From Candidatus Gastranaerophilales bacterium (lineage in GTDB: Bacteria > Cyanobacteriota > Vampirovibrionia > Gastranaerophilales > Gastranaerophilaceae), in NCBI GenBank assembly GCA_944323655.1, contig CALUTL010000002.1, positions 62,001-126,000 of the forward strand: a stretch of DNA of 64,000 bases, given 5' to 3'. A model generated the notes under the pieces. That model was not told where the DNA came from. It did no database searches and saw only the letters and a list, made by a program, of their open reading frames with translations. This document shows, piece after piece, positions 52,207 to 61,191 of the stretch. Numbering within the stretch: the first letter of the stretch is position 1; each line of letters begins with the position of its first letter. Position numbers and translations under genes: made by a program.

Positions 52207-52797
52207 TTACTCTTTATTTAAGCATCCTGTTACAGTGCGAACGCATCTTACACCAAGAAGTTTTATACTATCAGCATAAGCATTCGTCATACCGTTTATA
52301 AAATTAGCGCTATAGTGGCCGTTTCGGTCATAGCGGTCTTTCAGCCAGTAATTCCCATATCTGAAAACCTTTTCATCCAAAAATAAAAGATCACTGTTTG
52401 CATTGCAAAAGTAATTTACTTGCTTTGAGGGTAAAAGACAATTTTCTTCTAAATTATGGCAGGATTTAATAAAAGTAGTTTTATCTTTAATTATGTGATT
52501 ATTTAAAACCATTGCAATCTTGCAGTTTGCAGAGGCTCTCCACATCTCCCAGGCTTGCTCACGGGTCGGCAGCTCCATTCCGCGCGAATTACAATAGTAT
52601 TCGGCTGACTCAAAATCCATCGGACCTGCATTAGTGTCATCAACATAAAAACTGTCATTCAAAAGGGTCATACCGGATCCATTTGTATTTTTAAAACTGT
52701 CTATGGGCTCAAACTCTCCTGTTGTTGAAAACATCAACAATATTAAGGCTAAACTAAGCAAGCCGATGATTAAAGTATTTTTTTCGCTATCTTTCAT
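52207..52797 (-). CDS. Membrane-anchored DUF1566-like protein
   Basis: 196 aa. A single N-terminal membrane anchor (NTLIIGLLSLALILLMF) precedes an exported domain. FESAEYYCNSRGMELPTREQAWEMW and, near the end, YWLKDRYDRNGHYSANFINGMTN...LLGVRCVR fit the DUF1566 (Lcl C-terminal/FGE-like) pattern of YC...LPT...YW...VRCVR. Several Cys suggest disulfides. Surface or pilus-associated proteins often carry this domain; the exact role is unknown. It lies 4 bases after the phosphohexomutase gene. Confidence 0.65.
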   Translation of the reverse strand: MKDSEKNTLIIGLLSLALILLMFSTTGEFEPIDSFKNTNGSGMTLLNDSFYVDDTNAGPMDFESAEYYCNSRGMELPTREQAWEMWRASANCKIAMVLNNHIIKDKTTFIKSCHNLEENCLLPSKQVNYFCNANSDLLFLDEKVFRYGNYWLKDRYDRNGHYSANFINGMTNAYADSIKLLGVRCVRTVTGCLNKE

Positions 52798-52801
52798 AAT
52801 C

Positions 52802-54259
52802 TTATTTTAGTACACTTTCAAGAGTTTCAATCATACAATTTTTGTATCTTTCGCAAGCTTCTTTTGTCTTTCCTTCAAATCTCAACGTAAACACAGGTTC
52901 GGTATTACTTTGTCTTATAAGTGCAAAACCGCCGTCAAAGACTATCCGCATTCCGTCAAGTGTTATTATGTCTTTAATGGGGCTGCCAAAAAGATTTGAG
53001 TTATTTTCTACACAATGTTTAAATTTTTCAAGTGTTTCTTTTTTCTTATCGTTCGGGCAGGGAAATCTTACTTCGTCTGATGAACAAACAGCATCAAAGG
53101 GTTTTAGCATATCTTGAAGCTTAAATTCAGCATTTTTCTTTTTATTTTTTGAAATAATTTCGATAATTCTGCATCCGGCATAAATTGCGTCGTCAAACCC
53201 GTAATAGCGGTCTTTAAAGAATGTATGCCCGCTCATCTCACCTGCCAGAAGCGCATTTGTTTCTTTCATTTTGTCTTTAATATACCCGTGGCCGGTTTTG
53301 CACATAACAGCATGCCCGCCTTCGTTATTTATGGTATCAAAGAGAACTTGAGAACACTTAACTTCACTTACAACAGTAAGTTTACTCCTGTCATCAATAG
53401 TATTTAGCAAATCTTGTGCGTAAATCAGCAGAAGCTTGTCGCCTGTCAAAGGTTCTCCTTCATTTGTAATAACGCCAATTCTGTCACTGTCACCGTCATA
53501 GGCAATTCCGACATCGGCTTTATTTTCAACGACTGTTTCTTCTATAACTTTTAAAGTTTTCAAATCACTGGGATTCGGGTGATGGTTCGGGAAATTTCCG
53601 TCGGGAGCGGAGAAAAGCTCAATAACTTCACATCCTAATTCTTTATATAATTGAGGCCCGACAACTCCGCCAGTTGCATTTGCGCTGTCTACAACAACCT
53701 TTACCCCCTCGCCGATTTTGCCGAAGCGTTCTTTCATATCTTTTATGTAATTCGGGATTATATTATATTCAACAACTTTTCCTGATTTTTTAACCGGTGA
53801 TTTATTTTCTAGCTCTTTAAAGGCATATTCTTTAACTTCTCTAATTTGAGCTTCATTCAAAGTTCTGCCGCCAAAAGTCATTTTTAAACCGTTGTATTCT
53901 TTTGGATTATGGCTTGCTGTAATTATCATTGCCGAAAAAACTTTTTTCCCTTCTGTAATTTCAGAAGGAATACCGACAACTTCACTGTAATATCCGATTG
54001 GAGTCGGTGCAAGGCCTAAATCAACAACATTTGCGCCGGTCGAAATTACACCGTCTGTCAAGGCTTTAGCAAGTACAGGCGAATGGGTTCTTGCATCTCT
54101 TGTTACGGTAACCCAAATTTCTTCTTCTTTTTTGGATGTAAGATTTTTTAAATATTCAACAAAGCCGCGCCCTGTTGCATAAAATATTTCTTCCGTTATA
54201 TCCTCGCCGTAAATCCCTCTTATATCGTTCTTGCCAAAGGCATGTTCATATTTTTTCAT
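52802..54259 (-). CDS. Phosphomannomutase / phosphoglucomutase
   Basis: 485 aa alpha-D-phosphohexomutase. KNDIRGIYGEDITEEIFYATGRG, active-site phosphoserine loop ITASHNPKEYNGLKM, metal-binding DGDSDRIGV, sugar-binding GEMSGHTFFKDRYYGFDDAIYAG, and the phosphate-binding end RQSNTEPVFTLRFEGKT. Supplies sugar-1-phosphates for envelope polysaccharides and glycogen. The length and the GEMSGH form fit the ManB/AlgC (PMM/PGM) branch. It is divergent from the ABC permease gene across 42 bases. Confidence 0.93.
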   Translation of the reverse strand: MKKYEHAFGKNDIRGIYGEDITEEIFYATGRGFVEYLKNLTSKKEEEIWVTVTRDARTHSPVLAKALTDGVISTGANVVDLGLAPTPIGYYSEVVGIPSEITEGKKVFSAMIITASHNPKEYNGLKMTFGGRTLNEAQIREVKEYAFKELENKSPVKKSGKVVEYNIIPNYIKDMKERFGKIGEGVKVVVDSANATGGVVGPQLYKELGCEVIELFSAPDGNFPNHHPNPSDLKTLKVIEETVVENKADVGIAYDGDSDRIGVITNEGEPLTGDKLLLIYAQDLLNTIDDRSKLTVVSEVKCSQVLFDTINNEGGHAVMCKTGHGYIKDKMKETNALLAGEMSGHTFFKDRYYGFDDAIYAGCRIIEIISKNKKKNAEFKLQDMLKPFDAVCSSDEVRFPCPNDKKKETLEKFKHCVENNSNLFGSPIKDIITLDGMRIVFDGGFALIRQSNTEPVFTLRFEGKTKEACERYKNCMIETLESVLK

Positions 54260-54286
54260 AATATTTTTCTCCCCGAATATTTAAAC

Positions 54287-54292
54287 TATAAT
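54287..54292 (+). promoter_or_regulatory. -10 box of the ABC permease gene; short or no leader
   Basis: TATAAT ends 9 bases before the ATG at 54302, with no Shine-Dalgarno sequence between. The -35 region is weak (TTTTTC at 17-base spacing). Confidence 0.5.
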
Positions 54293-54301
54293 AAATATAA
54301 C

Positions 54302-55192
54302 ATGGACATAAAGAATTTTATCACTGAATCGCTTAATAACCAAAAATTTGCGGGTTGGATTTTCGTTCTGCCGGCTTTGGTCGGAATTTTGATTTTTATT
54401 ATTATTCCCGTAATCTGCTCTTTCGGCTTAAGCTTCACAAAATGGGATTTGATTAACCCGATAACTTTTGCGGGATTTAACAATTACCGAGAAATTTTTA
54501 CCGAACCTTTGTTCTTTAAGATTTTGGTTAATACGTTTGTCTTTGCTATCTCTACATCAGTATTAGGCGTTATTATACCTTTAATTCTTGCGTGTATTCT
54601 TAATTCTAAAATCAGGGGTTCAGAGTTTTTTAAAACAGCATACTTCTTGCCCTTTATTACTCCTATGATTGTTATAGGTATTGTTTGGCAGTGGATTTTT
54701 GATCCTAATATCGGACTTTTGGCAAATGTCCTAAATTTACACATTAACTGGCTTTATGATACAAATTTTGCTATGCCTGCACTTATTATTGTAACGGTTT
54801 GGAAGCTTATCGGATACAATATGATTATATTTCTCTCCTCCCTAAGCGGAATCTCCAACAGTATGTTTGAAGCTGCTAAAATCGACGGAGCAAATTCTGT
54901 ACAAACTTTCATTAATGTAACTGTCCCTCTTATGGCTCCTTCTATATTTTTTGTCGTGATTATAACTGCAATAAGTTCTTTTCAGGTATTTGACCTCATA
55001 TACCTTATGACACAGGGCGGGCCTTTAGACAGCACTAATGTTCTTGTTTATGCTATTTACAAAAACGCTTTTGAATACTTTAACGTCGGAAAAGCAAGCG
55101 CCATTGCGTATGTTTTGTTCTTTATAATACTTGTCCTTACGCTTGTTCAGTGGAGTTTGCGCAAAAAAATTGTCTATAACGAAATTGATTAA
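54302..55192 (+). CDS. Sugar ABC transporter permease (MalF/UgpA type), orphan
   Basis: 296 aa from ATG 54302. Six hydrophobic segments: GWIFVLPALVGILIFIIIPVICSFGLSFTKWD is typical of the first membrane span of the CUT1 family, and the EAA loop reads MFEAAKIDGANSVQTFINVTVPLM. FQVFDLIYLMTQGGP is also characteristic. Normally such a permease works with a second permease, a binding protein and an ATPase; none is adjacent. The gene is convergent (4-base overlap) with the 115-aa gene. Partners must be encoded elsewhere. Confidence 0.93.
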   Translation: MDIKNFITESLNNQKFAGWIFVLPALVGILIFIIIPVICSFGLSFTKWDLINPITFAGFNNYREIFTEPLFFKILVNTFVFAISTSVLGVIIPLILACILNSKIRGSEFFKTAYFLPFITPMIVIGIVWQWIFDPNIGLLANVLNLHINWLYDTNFAMPALIIVTVWKLIGYNMIIFLSSLSGISNSMFEAAKIDGANSVQTFINVTVPLMAPSIFFVVIITAISSFQVFDLIYLMTQGGPLDSTNVLVYAIYKNAFEYFNVGKASAIAYVLFFIILVLTLVQWSLRKKIVYNEID

Positions 55193-55536
55193 CCGAACAA
55201 CTTTTTATATAAAACACTTGATTTGTCCTGCAAACTATTTAAAAGATTCATTGTAAATTCAACAGGATTCTTTGTTTTTGATGAGGTTTCTGTAATTATA
55301 TATTTAATCCCGTTCTTTTCATACTTAATCTCTGTTTTTACAACATCAAGAGCTTTGCTGTAAAGATGTTTTATGTTGAATTTATAGTTTCCTACAGCTT
55401 TTACGGAATTATTAACCTGATCCATAAAGTTGCTGATACCATTTTCTTGCGCAAATTTGTTTACTTCAGCCGTCGCTTTTGAACTCATAAACCTTGATGT
55501 AAAGACGGGAGAGTTAAAATTATTGCCGATATCCAT
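55189..55536 (-). CDS. Small unknown protein
   Basis: 115 aa, no family recognised. Polar N-terminus (MDIGNNFNSPVFTSRFMSSK), helix, then a beta-like centre (KTEIKYEKNGIKYIITETSS) and a helical end (VEFTMNLLNSLQDKSSVLYKKLF). AAGGAGGCATCC precedes the ATG, a very strong ribosome-binding site. Monocistronic. Confidence 0.65.
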   Translation of the reverse strand: MDIGNNFNSPVFTSRFMSSKATAEVNKFAQENGISNFMDQVNNSVKAVGNYKFNIKHLYSKALDVVKTEIKYEKNGIKYIITETSSKTKNPVEFTMNLLNSLQDKSSVLYKKLFG

Positions 55537-55683
55537 GGATGCCTCCTTGCTATTTCTTAAATCGCCTGAAAATTTATTTTTGCGTTTCTGAAGTAAATTT
55601 TTGTAAAAATTGAATTATTTTTTCTCAAGTATTTATGACTTTCTGCCGAAATACATTTTATTAGTTATGAGAGGGTTATGTAT

Positions 55684-55827
55684 ATGGATTTTGAAAACTT
55701 AAAAAACGAAAACATTATTATTGAAATAAGAGCTTTAATTGATCAAAGTATCGAAGATTTGGACGATATTGACAGCTATTGCGAATTTATGAGAGAAATG
55801 ATTTTAAACACATCAGGATTAAACTAG
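55684..55827 (+). CDS. 47-aa acidic peptide
   Basis: 47 aa: MDFENLKNENIIIEIRALID then QSIEDLDDIDSYCEFMREM. GAGAGGG lies 8 bases before the ATG at 55684; the earlier in-frame ATG at 55678 is too close to it. The strong ribosome-binding site makes it a credible small gene. Predicted helical, strongly acidic; function unknown. Confidence 0.55.
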   Translation: MDFENLKNENIIIEIRALIDQSIEDLDDIDSYCEFMREMILNTSGLN

Positions 55828-55838
55828 CCTGTCAGGGA

Positions 55839-55867
55839 TTGCGATAAAAATAAAAAAAGCTTAGTAT
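55839..55867 (+). promoter_or_regulatory. Promoter of flavoprotein gene; near-leaderless
   Basis: TTGCGA (55839-55844), 17-base spacer, TAGTAT (55862-55867), then 9 bases to the ATG at 55877 without a Shine-Dalgarno sequence. Confidence 0.55.
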
Positions 55868-55876
55868 GGCAATATT

Positions 55877-57244
55877 ATGAAAATTGTTATACTTGGCGGA
55901 GTTGCGGCAGGCGCAAAGGCGGCTGCAAAAGCTAAGCGGCTTTTACCTGATGCAGAGATTAATTTATACACCGACGACACACACGTTTCTTATTCTGCGT
56001 GCGGGCTGCCTTATTTTATTGAGGGCAATTTTGAAGATTTCAGAATGCTTTTGGTAAGACTGCCCGAAGAATTTGAGAAAGACGGCATTCATATTCACCT
56101 GAAACATCGTGCGGCAAAGATTCTGCCTGCCTCAAAACAGGTTTTAATTGAGATTATGGGCGAAAATAGGGCATTTTTAACTGATTATGACAAGCTTATA
56201 ATTGCAATCGGCGCATGTCCGATAATCCCTAAAATTAAAAATGTCGAACTGAAAAACGTTTTTACCGTAAGAAAAGTTGAAGACGGGATTGCGATTAAAG
56301 AAAAAGCGGAAAATTCTGAAAAAGCAGTTATTATAGGCGGCGGCTACATCGGAATAGAAATGCTTGAAGCGCTTGTTAAGCAAAATGTGCACACAACACT
56401 GATTGAATATGCACCGACGATTATGCAGAACTTTGATGACGATATGTCAGAACTTATCCTTAAGCAATTAAGAGAAATCTCATCTGACAGGTTTGAAATC
56501 CTAACATCAGAAATGGCGACTGAATTTTCTGGCGACAACAACGGTGTTAAACTTGTAAGAACAGGTTCCGGAAAAGAAATTGAGGCTGATTTTGTTGTAA
56601 TTTGTGCAGGAGTAAAGCCTAATATTGAAATAGCAAAAGATGCAGGGATAATCTTAGGTGAAACAGGCGCAATAAAAGTTAATGAGAAAATGGAAACCAA
56701 TATAAAAGACATTTATGCCTGCGGGGATTGCGTTGAAGAAAATTTGCTTATCACAAACACAAAAATCTGGATGCCATTAGGCACTAATGCAAACAAAGAA
56801 GGGAGAACAGCCGCAGTCAATGCTTGCGGCGGAAACGACAGGTTTGCGGGAGTTTTAGGTTCGGCCGTAACAAGATGTTTTTCGCTCAGTATGTCGATGA
56901 CGGGGCTTACGGAAAAAAAGGCTTGCTCACTCGGTATTGAAACGATTTCCGCAACCGTAACAAAAAATGACAAAGTCGGTTATATGCCTGATGTAAATAA
57001 TATAACTCTCAAGCTTATTGCAGAAAAAAATACAGGCAAGCTTCTCGGATGTCAGGCAATCGGCTCAGGCGATGCAGATAAGCGTGTTAATGCTGTAACC
57101 TCAGCTCTTCTTGCAGGATTAACAGCTGAAGAATTTTTACAAAATGATCTGACCTACGCTCCGCCGTTTTCGCCGACAATAGATCCGCTTCTTAATGCCG
57201 CACAAATTCTTGCTGAAAAAATTTACTCCTCAAAAGAATTATGA
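55877..57244 (+). CDS. CoA-disulfide reductase / NADH oxidase-type flavoprotein
   Basis: 455 aa pyridine nucleotide-disulfide oxidoreductase with a single active-site Cys. FAD-binding IVILGGVAAGAKAAAKAKRLL, redox Cys in VSYSACGLPYFIEG (about residue 43), NAD-binding AVIIGGGYIGIEMLEAL, IYACGDCVEENLLI, and a dimerisation domain with ATVTKNDKVGYMPDVNNITLKL. Family members reduce CoA disulfide or oxygen (Nox), protecting anaerobes from oxidative stress; which activity applies is not decided by these motifs. The 3' end overlaps the convergent flavoprotein gene by 22 bases. Confidence 0.9.
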   Translation: MKIVILGGVAAGAKAAAKAKRLLPDAEINLYTDDTHVSYSACGLPYFIEGNFEDFRMLLVRLPEEFEKDGIHIHLKHRAAKILPASKQVLIEIMGENRAFLTDYDKLIIAIGACPIIPKIKNVELKNVFTVRKVEDGIAIKEKAENSEKAVIIGGGYIGIEMLEALVKQNVHTTLIEYAPTIMQNFDDDMSELILKQLREISSDRFEILTSEMATEFSGDNNGVKLVRTGSGKEIEADFVVICAGVKPNIEIAKDAGIILGETGAIKVNEKMETNIKDIYACGDCVEENLLITNTKIWMPLGTNANKEGRTAAVNACGGNDRFAGVLGSAVTRCFSLSMSMTGLTEKKACSLGIETISATVTKNDKVGYMPDVNNITLKLIAEKNTGKLLGCQAIGSGDADKRVNAVTSALLAGLTAEEFLQNDLTYAPPFSPTIDPLLNAAQILAEKIYSSKEL

Positions 57245-58542
57245 TGTTTTTCAAGTTCAGCCAAATATTTTCCAAGCCCTACCCCCATTGCAAAACAGCT
57301 TGCTTGAACTCTGATTGCCCCTTGCGCCATAAAATCAGTCGAAATACAACGCCCTGCAACGTACAAATTATCAACATCTGTAGACATTAAGGATTCCAAC
57401 GGAAGCTCATAATCTTTAACTACCCTTAGAGTAGACTTGTCCTTTTTATTGCTGTGAACATCAATCGGGTAATTGGAAACAACAACAGGATGCTCAAATT
57501 TCTTACCCGAAACTATGTCCTCAACACCATAAACATATTTTCCCTTAATTCGCCTTGAAACCCTCACCCCAAGGATATCCGCAATGTTTGATACATAAGC
57601 ATTTTCAAATCCCGGAAAATAAGTCTTGCAAAATTCCGCAAGTCTTAATATACTCTGACGCCCGTCCTGCAAGGCTTTTGAAACATTTTTTACATTACTT
57701 GTATCTGTATGATCTATAATTCTCGGGCAGTTAAACGCAACAGCAGAAGGCATTCCAGCCACCGTAAATACTTGAAAATAGTTCCAATCTTGACTTTCTA
57801 TAACACCTTTACGCTCAGCCTCTCTAAACAAAGGCGCTAAAGCCCATTTTGTACCTTTATCCCACGTGCAAGCAGTCGAAAGATGGACTTCACCGTCTAT
57901 CTCCTCTACTGTTGTGACGTTTCGATCCTTATCATAACTTTTAAGCCACTCACCAAAGCGCTTTACATCAACTCCGCCCATTATAAACCTTAAACTTACA
58001 GGCTGCTGTTCCTCTTTTTTTTCTAAAAATTCGCAATTACAAAGTTTTCCAATTTCGCAATTTCCAGTCGCATCTACATAATACTTCGCCCCGATAGATA
58101 CCGATAACTTTTTATCTTTATTTTCTAACTTATCGTTATATACAGATAACATTTCGTTTGATATTAGTAAAGCCTTAATCTGTTTGTCTTTAAGTATTAC
58201 ATCCTGTATATGAACGCTAAACAGCGCTTCCACAGAGGCTTTTCGCATAAGATTGTCAAGCGCAATCTTGGTAAGCTCAGGATTGAACCACCCTTGATTA
58301 CCTAAATACGTCACCTGCCCGCCAAGTAACTTTAATTCAGCAGTCAAAGCATCGTAAAATTCTGTATTAATCTGATTTTCACCGCAATTCATAACCGGAA
58401 CCACAAGCCCTGAGGTAATCGCACCACCAAGATGAATACTTTTTTCAAGAAGTAATACCTTTAAACCTGCCATCCCTGCCGAATAAGCCGCTGCACATCC
58501 TGCAGTTCCGCCACCAATTACTATTACATCATAGCTGCCCAT
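57223..58542 (-). CDS. FAD-dependent oxidoreductase (FAD_oxidored type)
   Basis: 439 aa. N-terminal dinucleotide-binding VIVIGGGTAGCAAAYSAGMAGLKVLLLEKS, then LGGAITSGLVVPVMN, YYVDATGNCEIGKLCNCEF, RVSRRIKGKYVYGVEDIVSG and a final FAD contact LYVAGRCISTDFMAQGAIRVQ. Matches the FAD-dependent oxidoreductase family of PF12831 type, found in anaerobes; substrate unknown. Start ATG 58542. Transcribed alone or from the prepilin gene 54 bases upstream. Confidence 0.87.
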   Translation of the reverse strand: MGSYDVIVIGGGTAGCAAAYSAGMAGLKVLLLEKSIHLGGAITSGLVVPVMNCGENQINTEFYDALTAELKLLGGQVTYLGNQGWFNPELTKIALDNLMRKASVEALFSVHIQDVILKDKQIKALLISNEMLSVYNDKLENKDKKLSVSIGAKYYVDATGNCEIGKLCNCEFLEKKEEQQPVSLRFIMGGVDVKRFGEWLKSYDKDRNVTTVEEIDGEVHLSTACTWDKGTKWALAPLFREAERKGVIESQDWNYFQVFTVAGMPSAVAFNCPRIIDHTDTSNVKNVSKALQDGRQSILRLAEFCKTYFPGFENAYVSNIADILGVRVSRRIKGKYVYGVEDIVSGKKFEHPVVVSNYPIDVHSNKKDKSTLRVVKDYELPLESLMSTDVDNLYVAGRCISTDFMAQGAIRVQASCFAMGVGLGKYLAELEKHHNSFEE

Positions 58543-58596
58543 ATCAGTATTATAGAATTTTCTATATTTGATTGTAAAATATTTAATAATTTTTAA

Positions 58597-59256
58597 CTAT
58601 TTTAAAAGCCAAGATTGATAATAGCAAGGAGGGTGTTTACAAAAAGGACTTTGCGTTAATAGATCTCTATTATAATAAGGAACAACTTTTTTATAATTAC
58701 TAAAATTGTTTACTCTATTATTATTTATATCAGCAAATGTAAAAATCCATCTGTCACGCCCAAATCTGTTCGGATTTGAATGACCATTTGTATCCACTAA
58801 AAATATATTTTCGGAATAATAATATGTACACCAACTTTGACCACTACCATCAATAAAACAGTAAGCTTGCCCCTCTCTAGGAGCACCGTTATCCATATCT
58901 ATACCGTCTGAAGAATTCCCCGAAGTACATGCCCCCCCGCATATAGTATCACCTTTCTTCCAACAACGCTCTATATCTTCCTTTCCACAATCAAGCAGTA
59001 GCTTAAATTTGGACTTTAATATATTAAACTCTTCTGTTGTAGCATTTATTGAAAATTGTTCTGTTCTTGTAAATTCTTGATTTAATAATGCCTCTTGAAA
59101 TACTTGTGATATTTCAGAATATACTTTTTTATATGCAGTTTTAAACTGTCTTTCCTGATAATTATTGATTAAACCCGGTAAAGTCATTGCTGCAACGATT
59201 CCAATTATCCCAATCGTTATCAAAACTTCAGCCATCGTAAACGCCTTTATTCTCAT
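58597..59256 (-). CDS. Type IV prepilin-like (pseudopilin) protein
   Basis: 219 aa. Prepilin leader MRIKA|FTMAEVLITIGIIGIVAAM: cleavage is expected before Phe6, with Ala rather than Gly at -1, and the conserved Glu5 of the mature protein is present. The hydrophobic N-terminal helix is followed by an amphipathic region (YQERQFKTAYKKVYSEISQVFQEALL) and a Cys-rich globular head (DCGKEDIERCWKKGDTICGGACTS) ending FCKHPPCYYQSWLL. Strong ribosome-binding site GGGAGGAAAT. This class is multicopy in Gastranaerophilales and related groups; it may be a minor pilin or a type II secretion pseudopilin. Confidence 0.9.
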   Translation of the reverse strand: MRIKAFTMAEVLITIGIIGIVAAMTLPGLINNYQERQFKTAYKKVYSEISQVFQEALLNQEFTRTEQFSINATTEEFNILKSKFKLLLDCGKEDIERCWKKGDTICGGACTSGNSSDGIDMDNGAPREGQAYCFIDGSGQSWCTYYYSENIFLVDTNGHSNPNRFGRDRWIFTFADINNNRVNNFSNYKKVVPYYNRDLLTQSPFCKHPPCYYQSWLLK

Positions 59257-59397
59257 ATTTCCTCCCGTTTTTTAAGTTATATTAATAAAAAATAGATTTA
59301 TACATCTATTTATTGATAAATACATCTATTATTATAATACTCAACCTAATAATCGTCAATACAATCAATAATTTGTAAAATTTAGCAAGGAGCAATT

Positions 59398-59616
59398 ATG
59401 ACAGCCAGAGAATACGTTAAAATTTTACTTGCTAAAGAAGGGATAACGCTTAAAGAACCTGCAAGACTTGCAACAGAAAACAGCAACAAAAAGTATACAC
59501 TTGATGGAGTTTCTCACAAAATGCGGCTTGGCACTTTAAGATTTGAAGATTTTGAATTGTTTGCAAAAATTTTAGGATATTCGATTGAATTGAAAAAAAA
59601 TGATGATGCTGTATAG
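59398..59616 (+). CDS. Small putative HTH-type DNA-binding protein
   Basis: 72 aa: EYVKILLAKEGITLKEPARLAT, then YTLDGVSHKMRLGTLRFEDFELFAKILGYSIEL. The spacing of two short helices, a GxSxKMRxGTLR segment and a C-terminal LGY resembles small XRE-like regulators, but the match is not firm. AAGGAG lies 6 bases upstream of the ATG. It is divergent from the prepilin gene, which it could regulate (inference). Confidence 0.6.
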   Translation: MTAREYVKILLAKEGITLKEPARLATENSNKKYTLDGVSHKMRLGTLRFEDFELFAKILGYSIELKKNDDAV

Positions 59617-59652
59617 ACATATAACTACTAGTTATATACCAATAAAATTTGC

Positions 59653-61068
59653 TTAAAACTTAGTTTTATAATCTTTTATAAATTTTGAACTTGATATTTT
59701 ATCACTGTTTTTAACTTCAATTTCGTGAGAAGCGATAATCGCCTCATTAGAGCGGTTTAAATTTTCATCACGATAAAATATACCTGCACGAGAATTTATA
59801 AGCCCTAAATCGTATTCTGAAAGCTCATATTTTATAAGCGATTTATTTTTAGCAGCAACCGTCCCTGTGTATTTATCAATTTTGGGATTATAAATTTTAC
59901 CGACGTAAAATCCTGCGTTTATCATGGCATTTCTGACTGCAGCGGAATTTGAATAAGTTAAAATCATTCCATCGTTATCCAAATGCTCAAAAAGCAGCTT
60001 AAAAAATTCCAACGACCAAAGCGCAGGACATTTAGCAGGCGTAAAAGCATCCAAAAATATCAAATTATAGATGTTTTTATCATTAATAAGAGAAATCCTT
60101 GCATCCTCGACTTCGGGTTCAAAAATAAAATCGTCTAAACACAAGGCGTTTAGTGCCTTTTTATAACGATTTGAAATATACCTATAATATATATTATGTA
60201 AGAACGCTTTTACTCTTGTTAACAAGCCATATTTACCCCGATTATTTTTAAAAAGCTTAAAAAGGGCTATAAATTTCTTATCGAAAAACGCCGAATATCT
60301 TTTTGAGGTTAAAATTTGCTCAAATTCAATGTCTTCGAATATTTCAGACATTTTCGCTATGATATTTTTAAAAATAAATAAATTTACATCATTTTTTAAC
60401 TTGTATTTTTGCTCAAAATTGCCTTGTAAAAGTTTATTTATTTTTTCATAATTAAAATCTATACTATTGTATTTTTTATCCTCTTCCAAACCTTGTCTGA
60501 AAAACGGAGAAAAATAAAATAATTTTGCATCTGTATCAATCGCTTTTAAAAAAATTTTATTATTTTGAGCTTTGCTTGTAGAATTTTCTTTAGAAATATT
60601 ATTTGAATATAACGCACCGTTATTTATTGCATCTTCATGAGTATTTTGCATCCGAAATTCTTCAGAAATATTATTGCCATATATCTTGTCGGTATAATTT
60701 GTGTTATTTGAATGTATCTCGCCGTTATATTGGTTATTTTCAATATTATCGGTATGTATCGGAACGTTATTTTGTTTTATTAAATTATTTTTTTTAATTT
60801 TTTTTAAATTTTTATTTTTAAAATTTATAATATTTTTTTCTAATAAAAAATTTAAAAAACTTTTTGTGTTGTATCCGATTCCGTAGCAAATATCGAGAAC
60901 TTTAATTTGCGAATTATTTTGAAAATATTTCTCAAGCTCTGCGGGTATTACAAACTTTTCATAGGCTTCCGCTAAGGCGCCGTATGTAGAGTGGTAGATA
61001 TCGTCAGCTTCAGGGCTAAAGAGTCCGACTGACCCGTCGTTGGTAAAATATGGGTGTATTTCATACAT
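59653..61068 (-). CDS. MnmC-like methyltransferase with Asn-rich insert
   Basis: 471 aa. MnmC methyltransferase (Methyltransf_30) features: KVLDICYGIGYNTKSFLNFL (SAM motif I, residues 57-73), NLIFLDAFTPAKCPALWSLEFFKLLFEHLDNDG and MILTYSNSAAVRNAMINAGF. In other bacteria this domain makes mnm5s2U at the wobble position of tRNAs; the FAD-dependent half of bifunctional MnmC is absent. Between motif I and the next strand (FLKAIDTD, 173-180) lies an insert of about 95 residues rich in Asn, Ile, Lys and Ser, with a degenerate peptide repeat. The protein is therefore much longer than single-domain relatives. Confidence 0.83.
   Translation of the reverse strand: MYEIHPYFTNDGSVGLFSPEADDIYHSTYGALAEAYEKFVIPAELEKYFQNNSQIKVLDICYGIGYNTKSFLNFLLEKNIINFKNKNLKKIKKNNLIKQNNVPIHTDNIENNQYNGEIHSNNTNYTDKIYGNNISEEFRMQNTHEDAINNGALYSNNISKENSTSKAQNNKIFLKAIDTDAKLFYFSPFFRQGLEEDKKYNSIDFNYEKINKLLQGNFEQKYKLKNDVNLFIFKNIIAKMSEIFEDIEFEQILTSKRYSAFFDKKFIALFKLFKNNRGKYGLLTRVKAFLHNIYYRYISNRYKKALNALCLDDFIFEPEVEDARISLINDKNIYNLIFLDAFTPAKCPALWSLEFFKLLFEHLDNDGMILTYSNSAAVRNAMINAGFYVGKIYNPKIDKYTGTVAAKNKSLIKYELSEYDLGLINSRAGIFYRDENLNRSNEAIIASHEIEVKNSDKISSSKFIKDYKTKF
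60553..60837 (-). repeat. Low-complexity, degenerate-repeat insert in the MnmC-like gene
   Basis: Encodes residues 78-172. Repeated peptide words include NNVPIHTDN, YNGEIHSNN and NNGALYSNN, plus SNNISKEN and GNNISEEF. The DNA shows partly matching units near 60604, 60710 and 60752 built on CCGTTAT or ACGTTAT. Very AT-rich; the frame is intact. Confidence 0.6.
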
Positions 61069-61191
61069 AAATCAATTATACAGCGCATTTAAGGGGGTTC
61101 AAGTTCTTCAAAAAACGCAATAATTGGTTGCTTTAATTGTTCAAAATTTCTCTTTGTGATAAGATTATTTTGGAAAATCTAAAGAGGAAAT

